Positions 15,512 through 24,137 of a stretch of 64,000 nt of DNA are shown one piece after another. Numbering within the stretch: the stretch's first letter is position 1; each line of letters begins with the position of its first letter. Source of the DNA: an uncultured Campylobacter sp. (GTDB taxonomy: Bacteria; Actinomycetota; Actinomycetes; Mycobacteriales; Mycobacteriaceae); the NCBI GenBank assembly GCA_946221035.1, contig CAMIME010000005.1, positions 1 through 64,000 of the forward strand, given 5' to 3'. A program made the translations under genes and the position numbers. Under the pieces are notes generated by a model. The model was not told where the DNA came from and did no database searches. It saw only the letters and a program-made list of their open reading frames with translations.

Positions 15512-16528
15512 TTAGCGGGCGGTGTCGGTGAGCGGGTTCTTCACCCAGCTCATCATGTCGCGCAGCTCAGCGCCCGTCTTCTCAATCGGGTGCTCGGCGA
15601 TCTTCGCGCGCAGGCCCTCGAGCTCCTTGTTGCCACCCTCGACATTGGCAACAAGACGGTTGGTGAAGGTGCCGTCCTGGATGTCCTTCAGGATGTCACG
15701 CATGCGGTCCTTCGCGCCATCGTCGATGACGCGCGGGCCGGAGAGGTAGCCACCGAACTCGGCGGTGTCGGACACGGAGTAGTTCATGTTGGCAATGCCG
15801 CCTTCGTAGATCAGGTCCACGATCAGCTTCATCTCGTGCAGGCACTCGAAGTAGGCCATCTCCGGCTCGTAACCGGCCTCAACCAGCACCTCGAAGCCCT
15901 TCATGATCAGGTCCTCGAGGCCGCCGCAGAGCACAGCCTGCTCGCCGAAGAGGTCGGTGACGGTCTCAGCCTCGAAGGTGGTCGGGATGACGCCGGCGCG
16001 GGCGCCACCGATGGCTGCGGCATAGGACAGCGCCAGCTCCTTGCCGTTGCCCTGCGGGTCCTGCTCCACAGCGATGAGGCAGGGCACGCCCTTGCCGTCG
16101 GCGAAGGTGCGGCGAACGAGGTGGCCCGGGCCCTTCGGGGCGACCATGGCGATGGTGATGTTGTCCGCCGGCTTGATCAGGCCGAAATGGATGTTCAGAC
16201 CGTGGCCGAAGAAGAGCGCGTCGCCGTCCTTCAGGTTCGGCTCGATGTCTTCGGTGAAGATCTGCGCCTGGGAGGTGTCCGGGGCCAGCAGCATGATCAC
16301 GTCGGCCCACTCCGCGGCCTCGGCGTTCGTCTTCACATCGAAGCCAGCTTCCTTCGCCTTCTCTGCGGACTTCGAGCCCTCGCGCAGGCCGACAACGACC
16401 TCGACGCCGGACTCGCGCAGGTTCTGCGCGTGGGCGTGGCCCTGGGAGCCGTAGCCGATGATGGCGACCTTCTTTTCCTTGATCAGGTCGAGGTTTGCGT
16501 CCTGGTCGTACAACACGTCGATTGCCAT
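15512..16528 (-). CDS. ilvC: ketol-acid reductoisomerase
   Basis: NADPH-dependent isomeroreduction of acetolactate and acetohydroxybutyrate, second common step to Val, Leu and Ile. 338 aa, class I short form. The Rossmann motif IIGYGSQGHAHAQNLRESG is followed by GLREGSKS, whose Arg/Ser residues fit NADPH. Metal-site residues are in FGEQAVLCGG and YECLHEMKLIVDLIYEGG (written here without the preceding residue, FECLHEMKLI). Ribosome site AAAGGAAG. It follows ilvN with an 81-base gap that holds its own promoter. Confidence 0.96.
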   Translation of the reverse strand: MAIDVLYDQDANLDLIKEKKVAIIGYGSQGHAHAQNLRESGVEVVVGLREGSKSAEKAKEAGFDVKTNAEAAEWADVIMLLAPDTSQAQIFTEDIEPNLKDGDALFFGHGLNIHFGLIKPADNITIAMVAPKGPGHLVRRTFADGKGVPCLIAVEQDPQGNGKELALSYAAAIGGARAGVIPTTFEAETVTDLFGEQAVLCGGLEDLIMKGFEVLVEAGYEPEMAYFECLHEMKLIVDLIYEGGIANMNYSVSDTAEFGGYLSGPRVIDDGAKDRMRDILKDIQDGTFTNRLVANVEGGNKELEGLRAKIAEHPIEKTGAELRDMMSWVKNPLTDTAR

Positions 16529-16584
16529 GGGAAAAACTTCCTTTACTCGGGTAATGGTCTTGCAGTCTGAGACGGCTGTTTCAC

Positions 16585-16613
16585 ATTATGACACAGCCTT
16601 AGGGCGGGTTTAA
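16585..16613 (-). promoter_or_regulatory. probable internal promoter of ilvC
   Basis: On the minus strand -35-like TTAAAC (16608-16613, over the ilvN stop), a 17-bp spacer and -10 CATAAT (16585-16590). A GGCTGT...ACAGCC inverted repeat straddles the -10. C. glutamicum also has a separate ilvC promoter. Confidence 0.5.
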
Positions 16614-17128
16614 TCGGTTGGGGCCATCGTTTTAGAGCCGCGGGCCAGCGCCACCGAACCGGATCGCGCCAGCTCGCGGATACCAAAGGAATCCATCACG
16701 TCGAGGAACGCCTTCAGCTTGGACGACGTACCGGTCGCCTCAATCACCATCGAATCCACCGCCACGTCGATCACTCGGGCGCGGAACAGGTTCGCGGCGT
16801 CGACGACCTGGGGGCGGGTGTGGTTGTCCGCGTTCACTTTCACCAGGAGGAGCTGGCGGCCGACAGAGGTGTCGTCGTCAAGCTCTTGCACCTTAATCAC
16901 CTGGATGAGCTTGTAGAGCTGTTTGACGATCTGCTCGACAGCGTGCTCGCTCGCATCCACGACCACGGTGAGCCGGTTGATGCCCTCGACCGACGTCTTC
17001 GCGGAAACGAGCGAGACGAGGTTGTAGCCGCGGCGGGTAAACAGTGCGGTGACGCGGGTGATGATGCCGTCGACGTCTTGCACCAGCACTGAGAGGGTGT
17101 GGCGGGTGATGTCTTGTGAGTAGGCCAT
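16610..17128 (-). CDS. ilvN: acetolactate synthase small (regulatory) subunit
   Basis: 172 aa regulatory partner of IlvB. An N-terminal ACT domain (HTLSVLVQDVDGIITRV) binds the feedback inhibitor valine, and the second half is the conserved IlvN/IlvH C-terminal domain (FRARVIDVAVDSMVIE, GIRELARSG). The Gly-Ile-Ile at 21-23, whose substitution relieves inhibition in C. glutamicum, is wild type, so the enzyme is expected to be feedback sensitive. Only 3 bases separate it from ilvB. Confidence 0.96.
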   Translation of the reverse strand: MAYSQDITRHTLSVLVQDVDGIITRVTALFTRRGYNLVSLVSAKTSVEGINRLTVVVDASEHAVEQIVKQLYKLIQVIKVQELDDDTSVGRQLLLVKVNADNHTRPQVVDAANLFRARVIDVAVDSMVIEATGTSSKLKAFLDVMDSFGIRELARSGSVALARGSKTMAPTD

Positions 17129-17131
17129 GAT

Positions 17132-18970
17132 TTACTTCCCTTCCTGCTGCTGCTCGAGCTGCTCGATCGTGGCGTTGATCTCCTCCGGCGTGGCCGCGGC
17201 CGACTCTTCCTCGTCGAAGAAGGGGCGAATGTCGCGGGCGTACTGGATGTCGGAGTTGGAGGACCCGGCCGAAATCATCGGCCACACCTGGGCGTCCTCC
17301 CCCACCACGAACTCGATGACCACCGGGCGGTCGTTGATCGCGCGGGCGCGCTCGATGGCCGGTGCCACATCTTCTTCCTTGGTCACGCGGAACGATTCTG
17401 CACCCAGCGCCTCAGACAGCTTGACAAAGTCCGGCACGTAGACTTCCCCGCCCAGCTTGGTGTGGGAGTAGTTGCCCTCGTAGAACAGGGTCTGCCACTG
17501 GCGCACCATGCCCAGGTTTCCGTTATTGATCAGGGCGACCTTGATGGGGAAACCCTCCAGGGCCGCGGTGGTGATCTCCTGGTTCGTCATTTGGAAGCAG
17601 CCGTCGCCGTCAACGGCCCACACCTCAGCATCCGGCACGGCGGCCTTCGCCCCCATCGCCGCCGGGATGGCGTAGCCCATGGTGCCGGCACCACCCGAGT
17701 TGATCCAGTGGCGCGGCTTTTCAAAGTCGATGAACTGCGCGGACCACATCTGGTGCTGGCCCACGCCGGAGCAGTAGATCGCCTCGGGGCCCGCGATACG
17801 CGAGAGGGTTTCAATGACGTACTGCGGGGACAGGGAACCGTCCGACTGCGGGTCGTAGCCGCGCGGGAAACGCTCCTTCAAATCGCGCAGGCGATCAAGC
17901 CACGGGCCAATCTCGGGTGCCTTGTACTTGCCGTCTTTGGTGAAGTAGTCGTTGAGCTCAGACAGCACGCGCTTCGCGTCGCCGACGATGGGCACGTCCA
18001 CCGGGCGAATCTTGCCCACCTCAGCCGGGTCGATGTCCGCGTGGATGGTCTTCGCCAGGGGGGCGAAGGTGTCGATGTCGCCGGTGACCCGGTCGTCGAA
18101 ACGCGTGCCGATGGCGATGAGCAGGTCCGCTTCCTGGAACGCGCCCACCGCGGGCACCGCGCCGTGCATGCCCGGCATGCCCAGGTACAGCGGGTGGGAC
18201 TGGGGGAACGCGCCCAACGCCATCAGCGTGGTCACCACCGGGATACCGGTGGCCTCGGCGAATTGCAGCAGCTGCTTGTCCGCTCCGGACTTCACCACAC
18301 CACCGCCGATGTAGAGCACCGGCCGCTCTGCCTGGGAAATCATCTTCGCCGCCTGCGCTATCTGGCGGTTGTGCGGCTTCGTGTTTGGCTTGTAGCCCGG
18401 CAGGTCGATCCGCGGCGGCCAGTTGAACTCGATCTCCGTGTTTTGCACGTCCTTCGGAATGTCCACCAGCACCGGGCCAGGACGGCCAGTGGAGGCGATG
18501 TGGAACGCCGCGGCAATGGCCATCGGGATGTCATCGGCGTTGCGCACCATCACGTTGTGCTTGGTAATGGGCATGGTGATGCCGCGGATGTCCGCCTCCT
18601 GGAACGCGTCGGTACCAATGAGGGGCGAGCCCACCTGACCGGTAATCGCCACCATGGGCACCGAGTCAAGGTACGCGTCCGCCAACGCTGTCACCAGGTT
18701 CGTCGCACCCGGGCCCGAGGTCGCGATGCACACGCCGACCCTCCCGGACGCCACGGCGTAGCCCTCCGCCGCGTGGCCCGCGCCCTGTTCGTGGCGCACC
18801 AGCACGTGGCGGAGCTTCTTGGCGTTAAACAAGGCGTCGTAAAGCGGGAGCACCGCACCACCAGGCAGGCCGAATACGATGTCAGTCCCCAGCTCCTCAA
18901 GGCTGCGCACCACTGCGTCAGCACCGGACATCCGCTCAGGCCCCGAGGTGTTCTTCGTTGAAGCTGCCAC
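17132..18970 (-). CDS. ilvB: acetolactate synthase large (catalytic) subunit
   Basis: 612 aa, ThDP/FAD/Mg2+ enzyme that condenses pyruvate with pyruvate or 2-ketobutyrate, the committing step to Val, Leu and Ile. The ThDP Glu lies in VRHEQGAGHAAEGYA. DIPKDVQNTEIEFNWPP and the ThDP motif VWAVDGDGCFQMTNQEI...NNGNLGM are intact. The start is the GTG at 18970 with AAGGAG 10 bases upstream. The in-frame ATG at 19021 would enter the terminator of the leader. The order ilvB-ilvN-ilvC is the usual operon, under attenuation control from the leader at 19093-19143. Confidence 0.95.
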   Translation of the reverse strand: MAASTKNTSGPERMSGADAVVRSLEELGTDIVFGLPGGAVLPLYDALFNAKKLRHVLVRHEQGAGHAAEGYAVASGRVGVCIATSGPGATNLVTALADAYLDSVPMVAITGQVGSPLIGTDAFQEADIRGITMPITKHNVMVRNADDIPMAIAAAFHIASTGRPGPVLVDIPKDVQNTEIEFNWPPRIDLPGYKPNTKPHNRQIAQAAKMISQAERPVLYIGGGVVKSGADKQLLQFAEATGIPVVTTLMALGAFPQSHPLYLGMPGMHGAVPAVGAFQEADLLIAIGTRFDDRVTGDIDTFAPLAKTIHADIDPAEVGKIRPVDVPIVGDAKRVLSELNDYFTKDGKYKAPEIGPWLDRLRDLKERFPRGYDPQSDGSLSPQYVIETLSRIAGPEAIYCSGVGQHQMWSAQFIDFEKPRHWINSGGAGTMGYAIPAAMGAKAAVPDAEVWAVDGDGCFQMTNQEITTAALEGFPIKVALINNGNLGMVRQWQTLFYEGNYSHTKLGGEVYVPDFVKLSEALGAESFRVTKEEDVAPAIERARAINDRPVVIEFVVGEDAQVWPMISAGSSNSDIQYARDIRPFFDEEESAAATPEEINATIEQLEQQQEGK

Positions 18971-19020
18971 GGTTTCATAGCTCCTTAGCTGCGTGAAATT
19001 CCAGTCGTTCCAGGCGATCA

Positions 19021-19062
19021 CAACAAAAGCCCCCGACCCAGCACGGCCGTGCTGTCGAGGGC
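19021..19062 (-). terminator. ilvB attenuator terminator
   Basis: On the minus strand GCCCTCGAC (19054-19062) pairs with GTCGGGGGC (19029-19037) with one G-T pair. Inside, AGCACGG pairs with CCGTGCT, and a two-base bulge separates the two stems. TTTTGTTG follows at 19021-19028. It lies between the leader peptide and ilvB and is the expected rho-independent attenuator. Confidence 0.85.
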
Positions 19063-19092
19063 GCTTGTGGTTGCGGCGTAGAAACAGTCCCG

Positions 19093-19143
19093 CTACGGCA
19101 AGCGCCGAGTGGGTACGAGTACTACGAGTCGCAGGTTGATCAC
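19093..19143 (-). CDS. ilvBNC leader peptide
   Basis: A 16-residue reading frame, read from GTG at 19143 as M-I-N-L-R-L-V-V-L-V-P-T-R-R-L-P then TAG. Eight of 16 residues are Ile, Leu or Val, the products of the operon. It is followed 30 bases later by the terminator hairpin at 19029-19062. The C. glutamicum ilvB leader, as I recall it, has a similar ending. Stalling of ribosomes on the LVVLV stretch when these tRNAs are uncharged should prevent the terminator from forming. The GTG is 7 bases after a TAAGGT, so the leader itself seems to be translated from the mRNA 5' end. Confidence 0.85.
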   Translation of the reverse strand: MINLRLVVLVPTRRLP

Positions 19144-19150
19144 GGGCAGT

Positions 19151-19156
19151 ACCTTA
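19151..19156 (-). promoter_or_regulatory. -10 element of the ilvBNC leader transcript
   Basis: TAAGGT on the minus strand, 7 bases before the leader-peptide GTG at 19143. No clear -35 is seen. Confidence 0.5.
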
Positions 19157-19228
19157 CAGCACCCGTCACCTATTGTTCGCGTTTTATTCAAATTCGCATG
19201 TGCTTTTCGACGGCTCCATGTGAACCAC

Positions 19229-19234
19229 TAGCAT
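19229..19234 (+). promoter_or_regulatory. -10 element of the PH-domain gene and ilvD
   Basis: TAGCAT, 8 bases before the ATG at 19243; leaderless arrangement, divergent from the ilvBNC leader. Confidence 0.45.
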
Positions 19235-19242
19235 GACCACCT

Positions 19243-19779
19243 ATGGCTTCCAAGGTTTTCTCCCCGAGCAGGGAGCACGTGGTTGCGATCATCCTCATGA
19301 CCGGCATCGCCCTGATGGGCATCCTGTGGGCACCGAAGTACCTCGCGTGGTTGCTCATCATCCCCGCCGTCCTGCTGGCCTGGGTGCTCGTCTCCTCCAC
19401 CACCGTCAGTGACAACGGGATCAGCGCGAAGTACCTGCTGCGCAAAAACCGCACCCTCACCTGGGAGAATTTGTCCGGCCTCGCCTTCAAGGGCGCGACG
19501 GCGTACGCCGTGACCTCTTCGGGCGAGGAGGTGGCGCTTCCAGGCGTCACATTCAACGACCTGCCCGCGCTCGCAGAGGCGTCGCGGGGGCGCATTACCG
19601 ACGTGATCACCTCCGCCCAAGAAGCGGCCGACGGCAAATACGAGATCATCGACCGGGACGGTTATAAGGTCTTGATGGACCGCGAGGAATACGAAGCCTA
19701 CGTTGCGCAGCACCCGGATTTGCCGGGTCCGCGACCGGAGGCCGTCGATAAGCCTGCTAAGCCCTCTGAGAAGGAGTAA
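19243..19779 (+). CDS. membrane protein with PH-like domain
   Basis: 178 aa. Two close membrane segments at about 12-50 (HVVAIILMTGIALMGILW, YLAWLLIIPAVLLAWVLV) are followed by a small beta-rich domain like the bacterial PH domain (TVSDNGISAKYLLRKNRTLTW) and a charged tail. The same type of protein occurs beside ilvD in C. glutamicum. Function unknown. The stop is 4 bases before the ilvD GTG, whose Shine-Dalgarno AAGGAG lies in the last codons of this gene, so the two form an operon. Confidence 0.75.
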   Translation: MASKVFSPSREHVVAIILMTGIALMGILWAPKYLAWLLIIPAVLLAWVLVSSTTVSDNGISAKYLLRKNRTLTWENLSGLAFKGATAYAVTSSGEEVALPGVTFNDLPALAEASRGRITDVITSAQEAADGKYEIIDRDGYKVLMDREEYEAYVAQHPDLPGPRPEAVDKPAKPSEKE

Positions 19780-19783
19780 CACT

Positions 19784-21622
19784 GTGATCCCACTGCGCTC
19801 ACGCGTCACCACCGTCGGCCGTCAAGCAGCAGGCGCACGCGCCTTGTGGCGCGCCACCGGCACCGCCGAGAACGAGTTTGGCAAGCCGATTGTGGCCATT
19901 GTGAACTCCTACACCCAATTTGTTCCGGGCCACGTGCACCTCAAGGAGGTCGGCGAGATCGTCGCAGCGGCCGTTCGCGCGGCAGGCGGCGTGCCCAAGG
20001 AGTTCAACACCATCGCCGTCGACGACGGCATCGCCATGGGCCACGCGGGCATGCTCTACTCCCTGCCCTCGCGCGAGATCATCACCGACTCCGTGGAGTA
20101 CATGGTCAACGCGCACACCGCGGACGCCATGGTGTGCATTTCCAACTGCGACAAGATCACTCCGGGCATGCTCAACGCCGCGATGCGCCTGAACATCCCG
20201 GCGGTCTTCGTCTCCGGCGGCCCCATGGAGGCTGGTAAGGCGTTTTCCGTGGGCGGGGTGACGAAGCCGAAGTCCGACCTCATCGACGCGATCGCGCTGT
20301 CCGCGAACAACGATGTCACCGACGCGGAGCTCGACGACATCGCCAACAACGCCTGCCCCACCTGCGGATCCTGTTCCGGCATGTTCACCGCGAACTCGAT
20401 GAACTGCCTCACCGAGGCGCTTGGCCTTTCGCTTCCGGGCAACGGCACAACGCTGGCCACGCACGTTGCCCGCCGCGCGTTGTTCGAGAAAGCGGGCGCG
20501 GCCGTCATGGAGCTGTGTGAGCGCTACTACGGCCAGGGCGACGAGTCCGTGCTGCCGCGGGCCGTGGCCAACGAGCACGCGTTTAGGAACGCCATGGCAC
20601 TGGACATGGCCATGGGCGGGTCCACCAACACGATCCTGCACATCCTCGCCGCGGCGCAGGAGGGTGAGATTGATTTCGATCTCACCGACATCGACGAGCT
20701 CTCCCACAAGATCCCCTGCCTGTCCAAGGTGGCGCCGAACGGCGACGCGCACGTGGAAGACGTGCACCGCGCCGGCGGCATCCCCGCGATCCTGGGCGAA
20801 CTCAACCGGGCGGGCCTGCTCCACGACGACGTGCACTCGATCGCCTACCCCTCTTTGGATTCGTGGCTGTCCGATTGGGACATCCGCGGCGGCACAGCAC
20901 TCGACGAGGCGATCGAGCTCTACCACGCCGCACCCGGCGGGATGCGTACCACCGAGGCGTTCTCGCAGGACGCTCGCTGGGAATCGCTCGACCTCGACGC
21001 CGTCACCGGCGTGATCCACGACACCGAGCACCCCTTCACCTCCGACGGCGGTCTCGTCGTGCTGCGCGGCAACCTGGCCGAAGACGGCGCGATTTTGAAG
21101 ACCGCGGGCGTGGAGGAAGGCCTGTGGGAGTTCTCTGGCCCCGCCCGAGTGGTGGACTCCCAGGAGCAGGCCGTGTCCATGATCCTCAACCGCGAGGTCA
21201 TGGAAGGCGAGGTCGTGGTCATCCGCTACGAAGGCCCCGCGGGCGGCCCGGGCATGCAGGAGATGCTGCACCCCACCTCGTTCCTCAAGGGCGCGGGGTT
21301 GGGCAAGAAGTGCGCGCTCATTACCGACGGCCGGTTCTCCGGCGGCACCTCCGGCCTCTCCATCGGCCACATCTCCCCCGAGGCGGCCCAGGGCGGCCTC
21401 ATCGGCTTGATCGAAAACGGTGACACGATCAAGATCTCGGTGTCCAACCGGGAGCTCACGCTGGATGTGGACGAGGCGGAGCTGGCCCGCCGTCGAGAAG
21501 CAATGGAAGCTTCTGAGCGCCCGTGGACGCCGAACCGCGAGCGAACGGTGTCGAAGGCGCTGCGCGCCTACGCCTCGATGGCAACGAGCGCCGACAAAGG
21601 GGCCGTCCGCCGCGTGGACTAG
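19784..21622 (+). CDS. ilvD: dihydroxy-acid dehydratase
   Basis: 612 aa iron-sulfur enzyme converting dihydroxy-isovalerate and dihydroxy-methylvalerate to the keto acids of Val/Leu and Ile. Cluster cysteines are in ISNCDKITPGM and CPTCGSCSGMFTANSMNC. SDGGLVVLRGNLAEDGA and GRFSGGTSGLSIGHISPEA are intact. The GTG at 19784 has AAGGAG 7 bases upstream and gives the family N-terminus IPLRSRVTTVGRQAAGARAL. Divergent from ilvBNC and convergent with the DoxX gene. Confidence 0.96.
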   Translation: MIPLRSRVTTVGRQAAGARALWRATGTAENEFGKPIVAIVNSYTQFVPGHVHLKEVGEIVAAAVRAAGGVPKEFNTIAVDDGIAMGHAGMLYSLPSREIITDSVEYMVNAHTADAMVCISNCDKITPGMLNAAMRLNIPAVFVSGGPMEAGKAFSVGGVTKPKSDLIDAIALSANNDVTDAELDDIANNACPTCGSCSGMFTANSMNCLTEALGLSLPGNGTTLATHVARRALFEKAGAAVMELCERYYGQGDESVLPRAVANEHAFRNAMALDMAMGGSTNTILHILAAAQEGEIDFDLTDIDELSHKIPCLSKVAPNGDAHVEDVHRAGGIPAILGELNRAGLLHDDVHSIAYPSLDSWLSDWDIRGGTALDEAIELYHAAPGGMRTTEAFSQDARWESLDLDAVTGVIHDTEHPFTSDGGLVVLRGNLAEDGAILKTAGVEEGLWEFSGPARVVDSQEQAVSMILNREVMEGEVVVIRYEGPAGGPGMQEMLHPTSFLKGAGLGKKCALITDGRFSGGTSGLSIGHISPEAAQGGLIGLIENGDTIKISVSNRELTLDVDEAELARRREAMEASERPWTPNRERTVSKALRAYASMATSADKGAVRRVD

Positions 21623-21628
21623 CGCGGG

Positions 21629-22474
21629 TTAGGCGAACGGGTTGATTTCGGTGCCGAGCCACCACATCAGCCCGGCCGCCGCCAGACCCACGAGCGCACA
21701 GATCCAGCTCGACGCGAGCGGGCGGCGCGCCCAACCGCGCTGCGCGTCCACGCCGTAGAGGCCCGGACCCGTGAACTGCAGCGCGAGGGACGCGCCCAGC
21801 AGCATGACCGGCATCCAGGTCTCCGGCCCCCACGCGAACACGTTGAAGCCGCCACCCTGGGCGTTGAAGGCGTGGAGTGCGAGGAAGCCGGTCACAGCGA
21901 TGGCCACGAGCGAGGCGACCGGAGTCAGCAGGCCAAGGACCAGGAACACGCCGGCGGCGAGCTCGAGCGTGGGCACGATGATCGCGAGGCCGTTCCCGAA
22001 CGGGTAGTTGGCGAAGGCGTCTTCAAGACCAGCAATGCCCTCATTGCCGCCCAAGCGGAAGAACGTGCCCACCGACTGAATGATCAGGAGCGCACCCAGC
22101 GCGAGGCGCAGGAGCAGCAGACCGAAGTCGATCGTGCCGCGGCGGGCGTCTTCCACCACGGTGGTGGACTGATCGACGACTGGAGCCGGCTCCACGTAGG
22201 TCGTCTCCTGGTACGCGGGCTCCTCGTAGGCGGGTTCGACAAACGCCGGGTCCGCCGGAGGGATGTACTCGGACTGGCGGTTGAACGTCACCGTCTCCTG
22301 AGCCGGCTCCGCAGGCTGTGCCGCGGGGTTCGCGCGGATGCGCACCTCTTCGACGGCGCCTTCTACCTCGGTGCGGGGGAAGACTTCGGTGCTCTGGTAC
22401 TCGGGGACTTCGCCGCCGAGCGAGTTCAGGTCGTTGATGTCGTCTGGGGTGAGATCGCGGGGATTGTTAGCCAT
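21629..22474 (-). CDS. DoxX-family membrane protein with a long acidic N-terminus
   Basis: 281 aa. The first 125 residues are hydrophilic, rich in Pro, Glu and Ala (AEPAQETVTF, EPAYEEPAYQETTYVEPAP). Four membrane helices of a DoxX domain follow (LLLLRLALGALLIIQSVG, GLAIIVPTLELAAGVFLVLG, SLVAIAVTGFLALHAF, and a last one near the C-terminus). DoxX proteins are linked to redox and quinone functions, but the reaction is unclear. TACATT 7 bases before the ATG at 22474 decides the start over upstream options. Confidence 0.78.
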   Translation of the reverse strand: MANNPRDLTPDDINDLNSLGGEVPEYQSTEVFPRTEVEGAVEEVRIRANPAAQPAEPAQETVTFNRQSEYIPPADPAFVEPAYEEPAYQETTYVEPAPVVDQSTTVVEDARRGTIDFGLLLLRLALGALLIIQSVGTFFRLGGNEGIAGLEDAFANYPFGNGLAIIVPTLELAAGVFLVLGLLTPVASLVAIAVTGFLALHAFNAQGGGFNVFAWGPETWMPVMLLGASLALQFTGPGLYGVDAQRGWARRPLASSWICALVGLAAAGLMWWLGTEINPFA

Positions 22475-22481
22475 GACGCTC

Positions 22482-22487
22482 AATGTA
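22482..22487 (-). promoter_or_regulatory. -10 element of the DoxX gene
   Basis: TACATT on the minus strand, 7 bases before the ATG at 22474. Confidence 0.45.
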
Positions 22488-22597
22488 GGCGACAACCGCG
22501 CTAGCGCGCGGGAGCCGCTCGGCGTGGCTCGGCTGCAGGTTGTGTTACCGTCGTGGACGTTTTTGAGTATGCCTAAACAACAATCAAAGGATTTCCA

Positions 22598-24001
22598 ATG
22601 ACGAAGACGCTCAGAGTAGCGCTTGCCCTCGTCGGCCTGACGGTGGGTGCGGGCTTCGCATCGGGCCAAGAGGTGATCCAGTACTTCCTCTCATTCGGGT
22701 ACTGGGGCATCGTCGGCGCCGCGGTCGCCGGCATCACCATTGCCGTGTTCAGTGCCTGGGTATATCAACTCGGTTCCTACTACCTCGCGGACGACCACAG
22801 CGCCGTCTTCCGCAGCGTGTCTCGCCCATGGATCGCGCGGTTCATGGACATCACCACCATGTTCACCCTGTTCTGCATCGGCTTTGTCATGATCGCCGGT
22901 GCCGGCGCGAACCTGGAACAGCAGTTCGGGCTGCCGACATGGATGGGCGCAGCAATCATGGTGGTGCTGCTCATCGGGTCGGGTTTCTTGGACATTGACC
23001 GGCTGACCAACGTGATCTCGTTCATCACACCGCTGCTCATCATTTGCCTGCTGGGCGCGTTCGTGATCACCCTGATGAACATGCCGGACAACGTCGGCCA
23101 GCTCAACGAACTCGCACAGCAGAACCCGCACGCCTCCGGTACCTTCCACAACTGGCTGGTCACCGCACTGAACTACGCCACGCTGGTGATGATCATGGAT
23201 ACGTCGATGATGCTGGTGTTCGCCGGCTCCCACATGAACCCGGCTCAGGCCGGCAAGGGCGGGTTGCTCGGCGGCATCATGTTCGCGGTGTTGCTGTTGA
23301 TCCTGGTGTTCATCCTGTTCTTCAACATGGAACACATCATGGGCGCGGACATGCCGCTGCTCATGGTCTTCGACACCATGCACCCGACCGTCGGTGTCTT
23401 TGTCTCGATCGTGATTTACCTGATGATCTACAACACTGCGGTCGGGCTCCTCTACGCCCTCGGCCGCCGCTTGAGCCACGACAAGCCCGGCAAGTTCCGC
23501 ACCTACTACTTCATCGTGGTGCTGGTTGGCTTCGCACTGTCGTTCATCGGTTTCGCAGATTTGGTCGGCTGGGTGTACCCGGTCCTCGGTTACCTGGGTC
23601 TCATCCTTGCAATCGTGATGAGTACCGCATGGTTCCGCGACCGCGAAAACATCAAGGACGAAACGCAGCGCCGCGAGCGCCTCGCCGAGCTCGCCGAGGC
23701 CCAACTCGACCCCGCCTCCGACGACCTCACCCGCGCCGAGCGCGCCGAGGTGGAGGATCTCGTCTCCGACTCCCACGTCGCCGACCAAGAGCTGTGGCAA
23801 TCCGTGCAGGAGGAGGTCGCCGCGGACCTGCACGCCGATTCCTCCAGCGAGTTCGACCTCAAGGACGTCCCCGCCCTCGACCCCGAGTCAAAGGCCTACG
23901 ACGGCGCACCCGAGACCCCGGGGGAGGCGATCCACTGGCAGGCCTACGACGAGATGTACAAGACCGGCGAATTCCCCGCGGTCAAGCCCGAGTCCAAGTA
24001 G
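22598..24001 (+). CDS. YkvI-family membrane transporter
   Basis: 467 aa. About ten membrane helices fill residues 1-350. The first carries the family signature VGLTVGAGFASGQEV, typical of YkvI proteins in the amino acid/sodium symporter superfamily. The last 115 residues are a hydrophilic, strongly acidic cytoplasmic tail (DDLTRAERAEVEDLVSD, SSSEFDLKDVPALDPESK), which is not part of the core family. Substrate unknown; the ilv/leu neighbourhood is only a weak hint of an amino acid. AAAGGAT precedes the ATG. Confidence 0.78.
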   Translation: MTKTLRVALALVGLTVGAGFASGQEVIQYFLSFGYWGIVGAAVAGITIAVFSAWVYQLGSYYLADDHSAVFRSVSRPWIARFMDITTMFTLFCIGFVMIAGAGANLEQQFGLPTWMGAAIMVVLLIGSGFLDIDRLTNVISFITPLLIICLLGAFVITLMNMPDNVGQLNELAQQNPHASGTFHNWLVTALNYATLVMIMDTSMMLVFAGSHMNPAQAGKGGLLGGIMFAVLLLILVFILFFNMEHIMGADMPLLMVFDTMHPTVGVFVSIVIYLMIYNTAVGLLYALGRRLSHDKPGKFRTYYFIVVLVGFALSFIGFADLVGWVYPVLGYLGLILAIVMSTAWFRDRENIKDETQRRERLAELAEAQLDPASDDLTRAERAEVEDLVSDSHVADQELWQSVQEEVAADLHADSSSEFDLKDVPALDPESKAYDGAPETPGEAIHWQAYDEMYKTGEFPAVKPESK

Positions 24002-24032
24002 GCCGAGCACCCGAAGGCAGCCCTCTGAGGCG

Positions 24033-24120
24033 CCCCCAAACGACAAAACCAGCGAAACGGTTGTAGCGAATCCGCCAAAAATTGGGATTCGCTACAACCG
24101 TTCCGCTGGAAACTTGGGGG
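24033..24120. repeat. long imperfect inverted repeat between convergent genes
   Basis: Arms of 25 bases at 24049-24073 and 24085-24109 pair with one mismatch, around an 11-base loop. An outer CCCCCAA/TTGGGGG pair (24033-24039 with 24114-24120) extends the structure. It lies between the stops of ykvI and gatB, so it may terminate both, but there is no T run on the plus strand. It could also be a copy of a genomic palindromic repeat. Confidence 0.8.
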
Positions 24121-24137
24121 TGTGGGGCAGGAAGGTC

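Noticed and set aside
18691..18978. 95-codon frame starting with ATG 2 bases after AAGGAG, upstream of and overlapping ilvB
   Set aside because: It is out of frame with ilvB, has no similarity to anything, and the spacing of 2 bases is too short. The AAGGAG fits the ilvB GTG at 18970 better.
24033..24120. Mobile element ends (MITE)
   Set aside because: No target duplication is visible and the palindrome lies between convergent stops; kept only as a repeat or terminator candidate.
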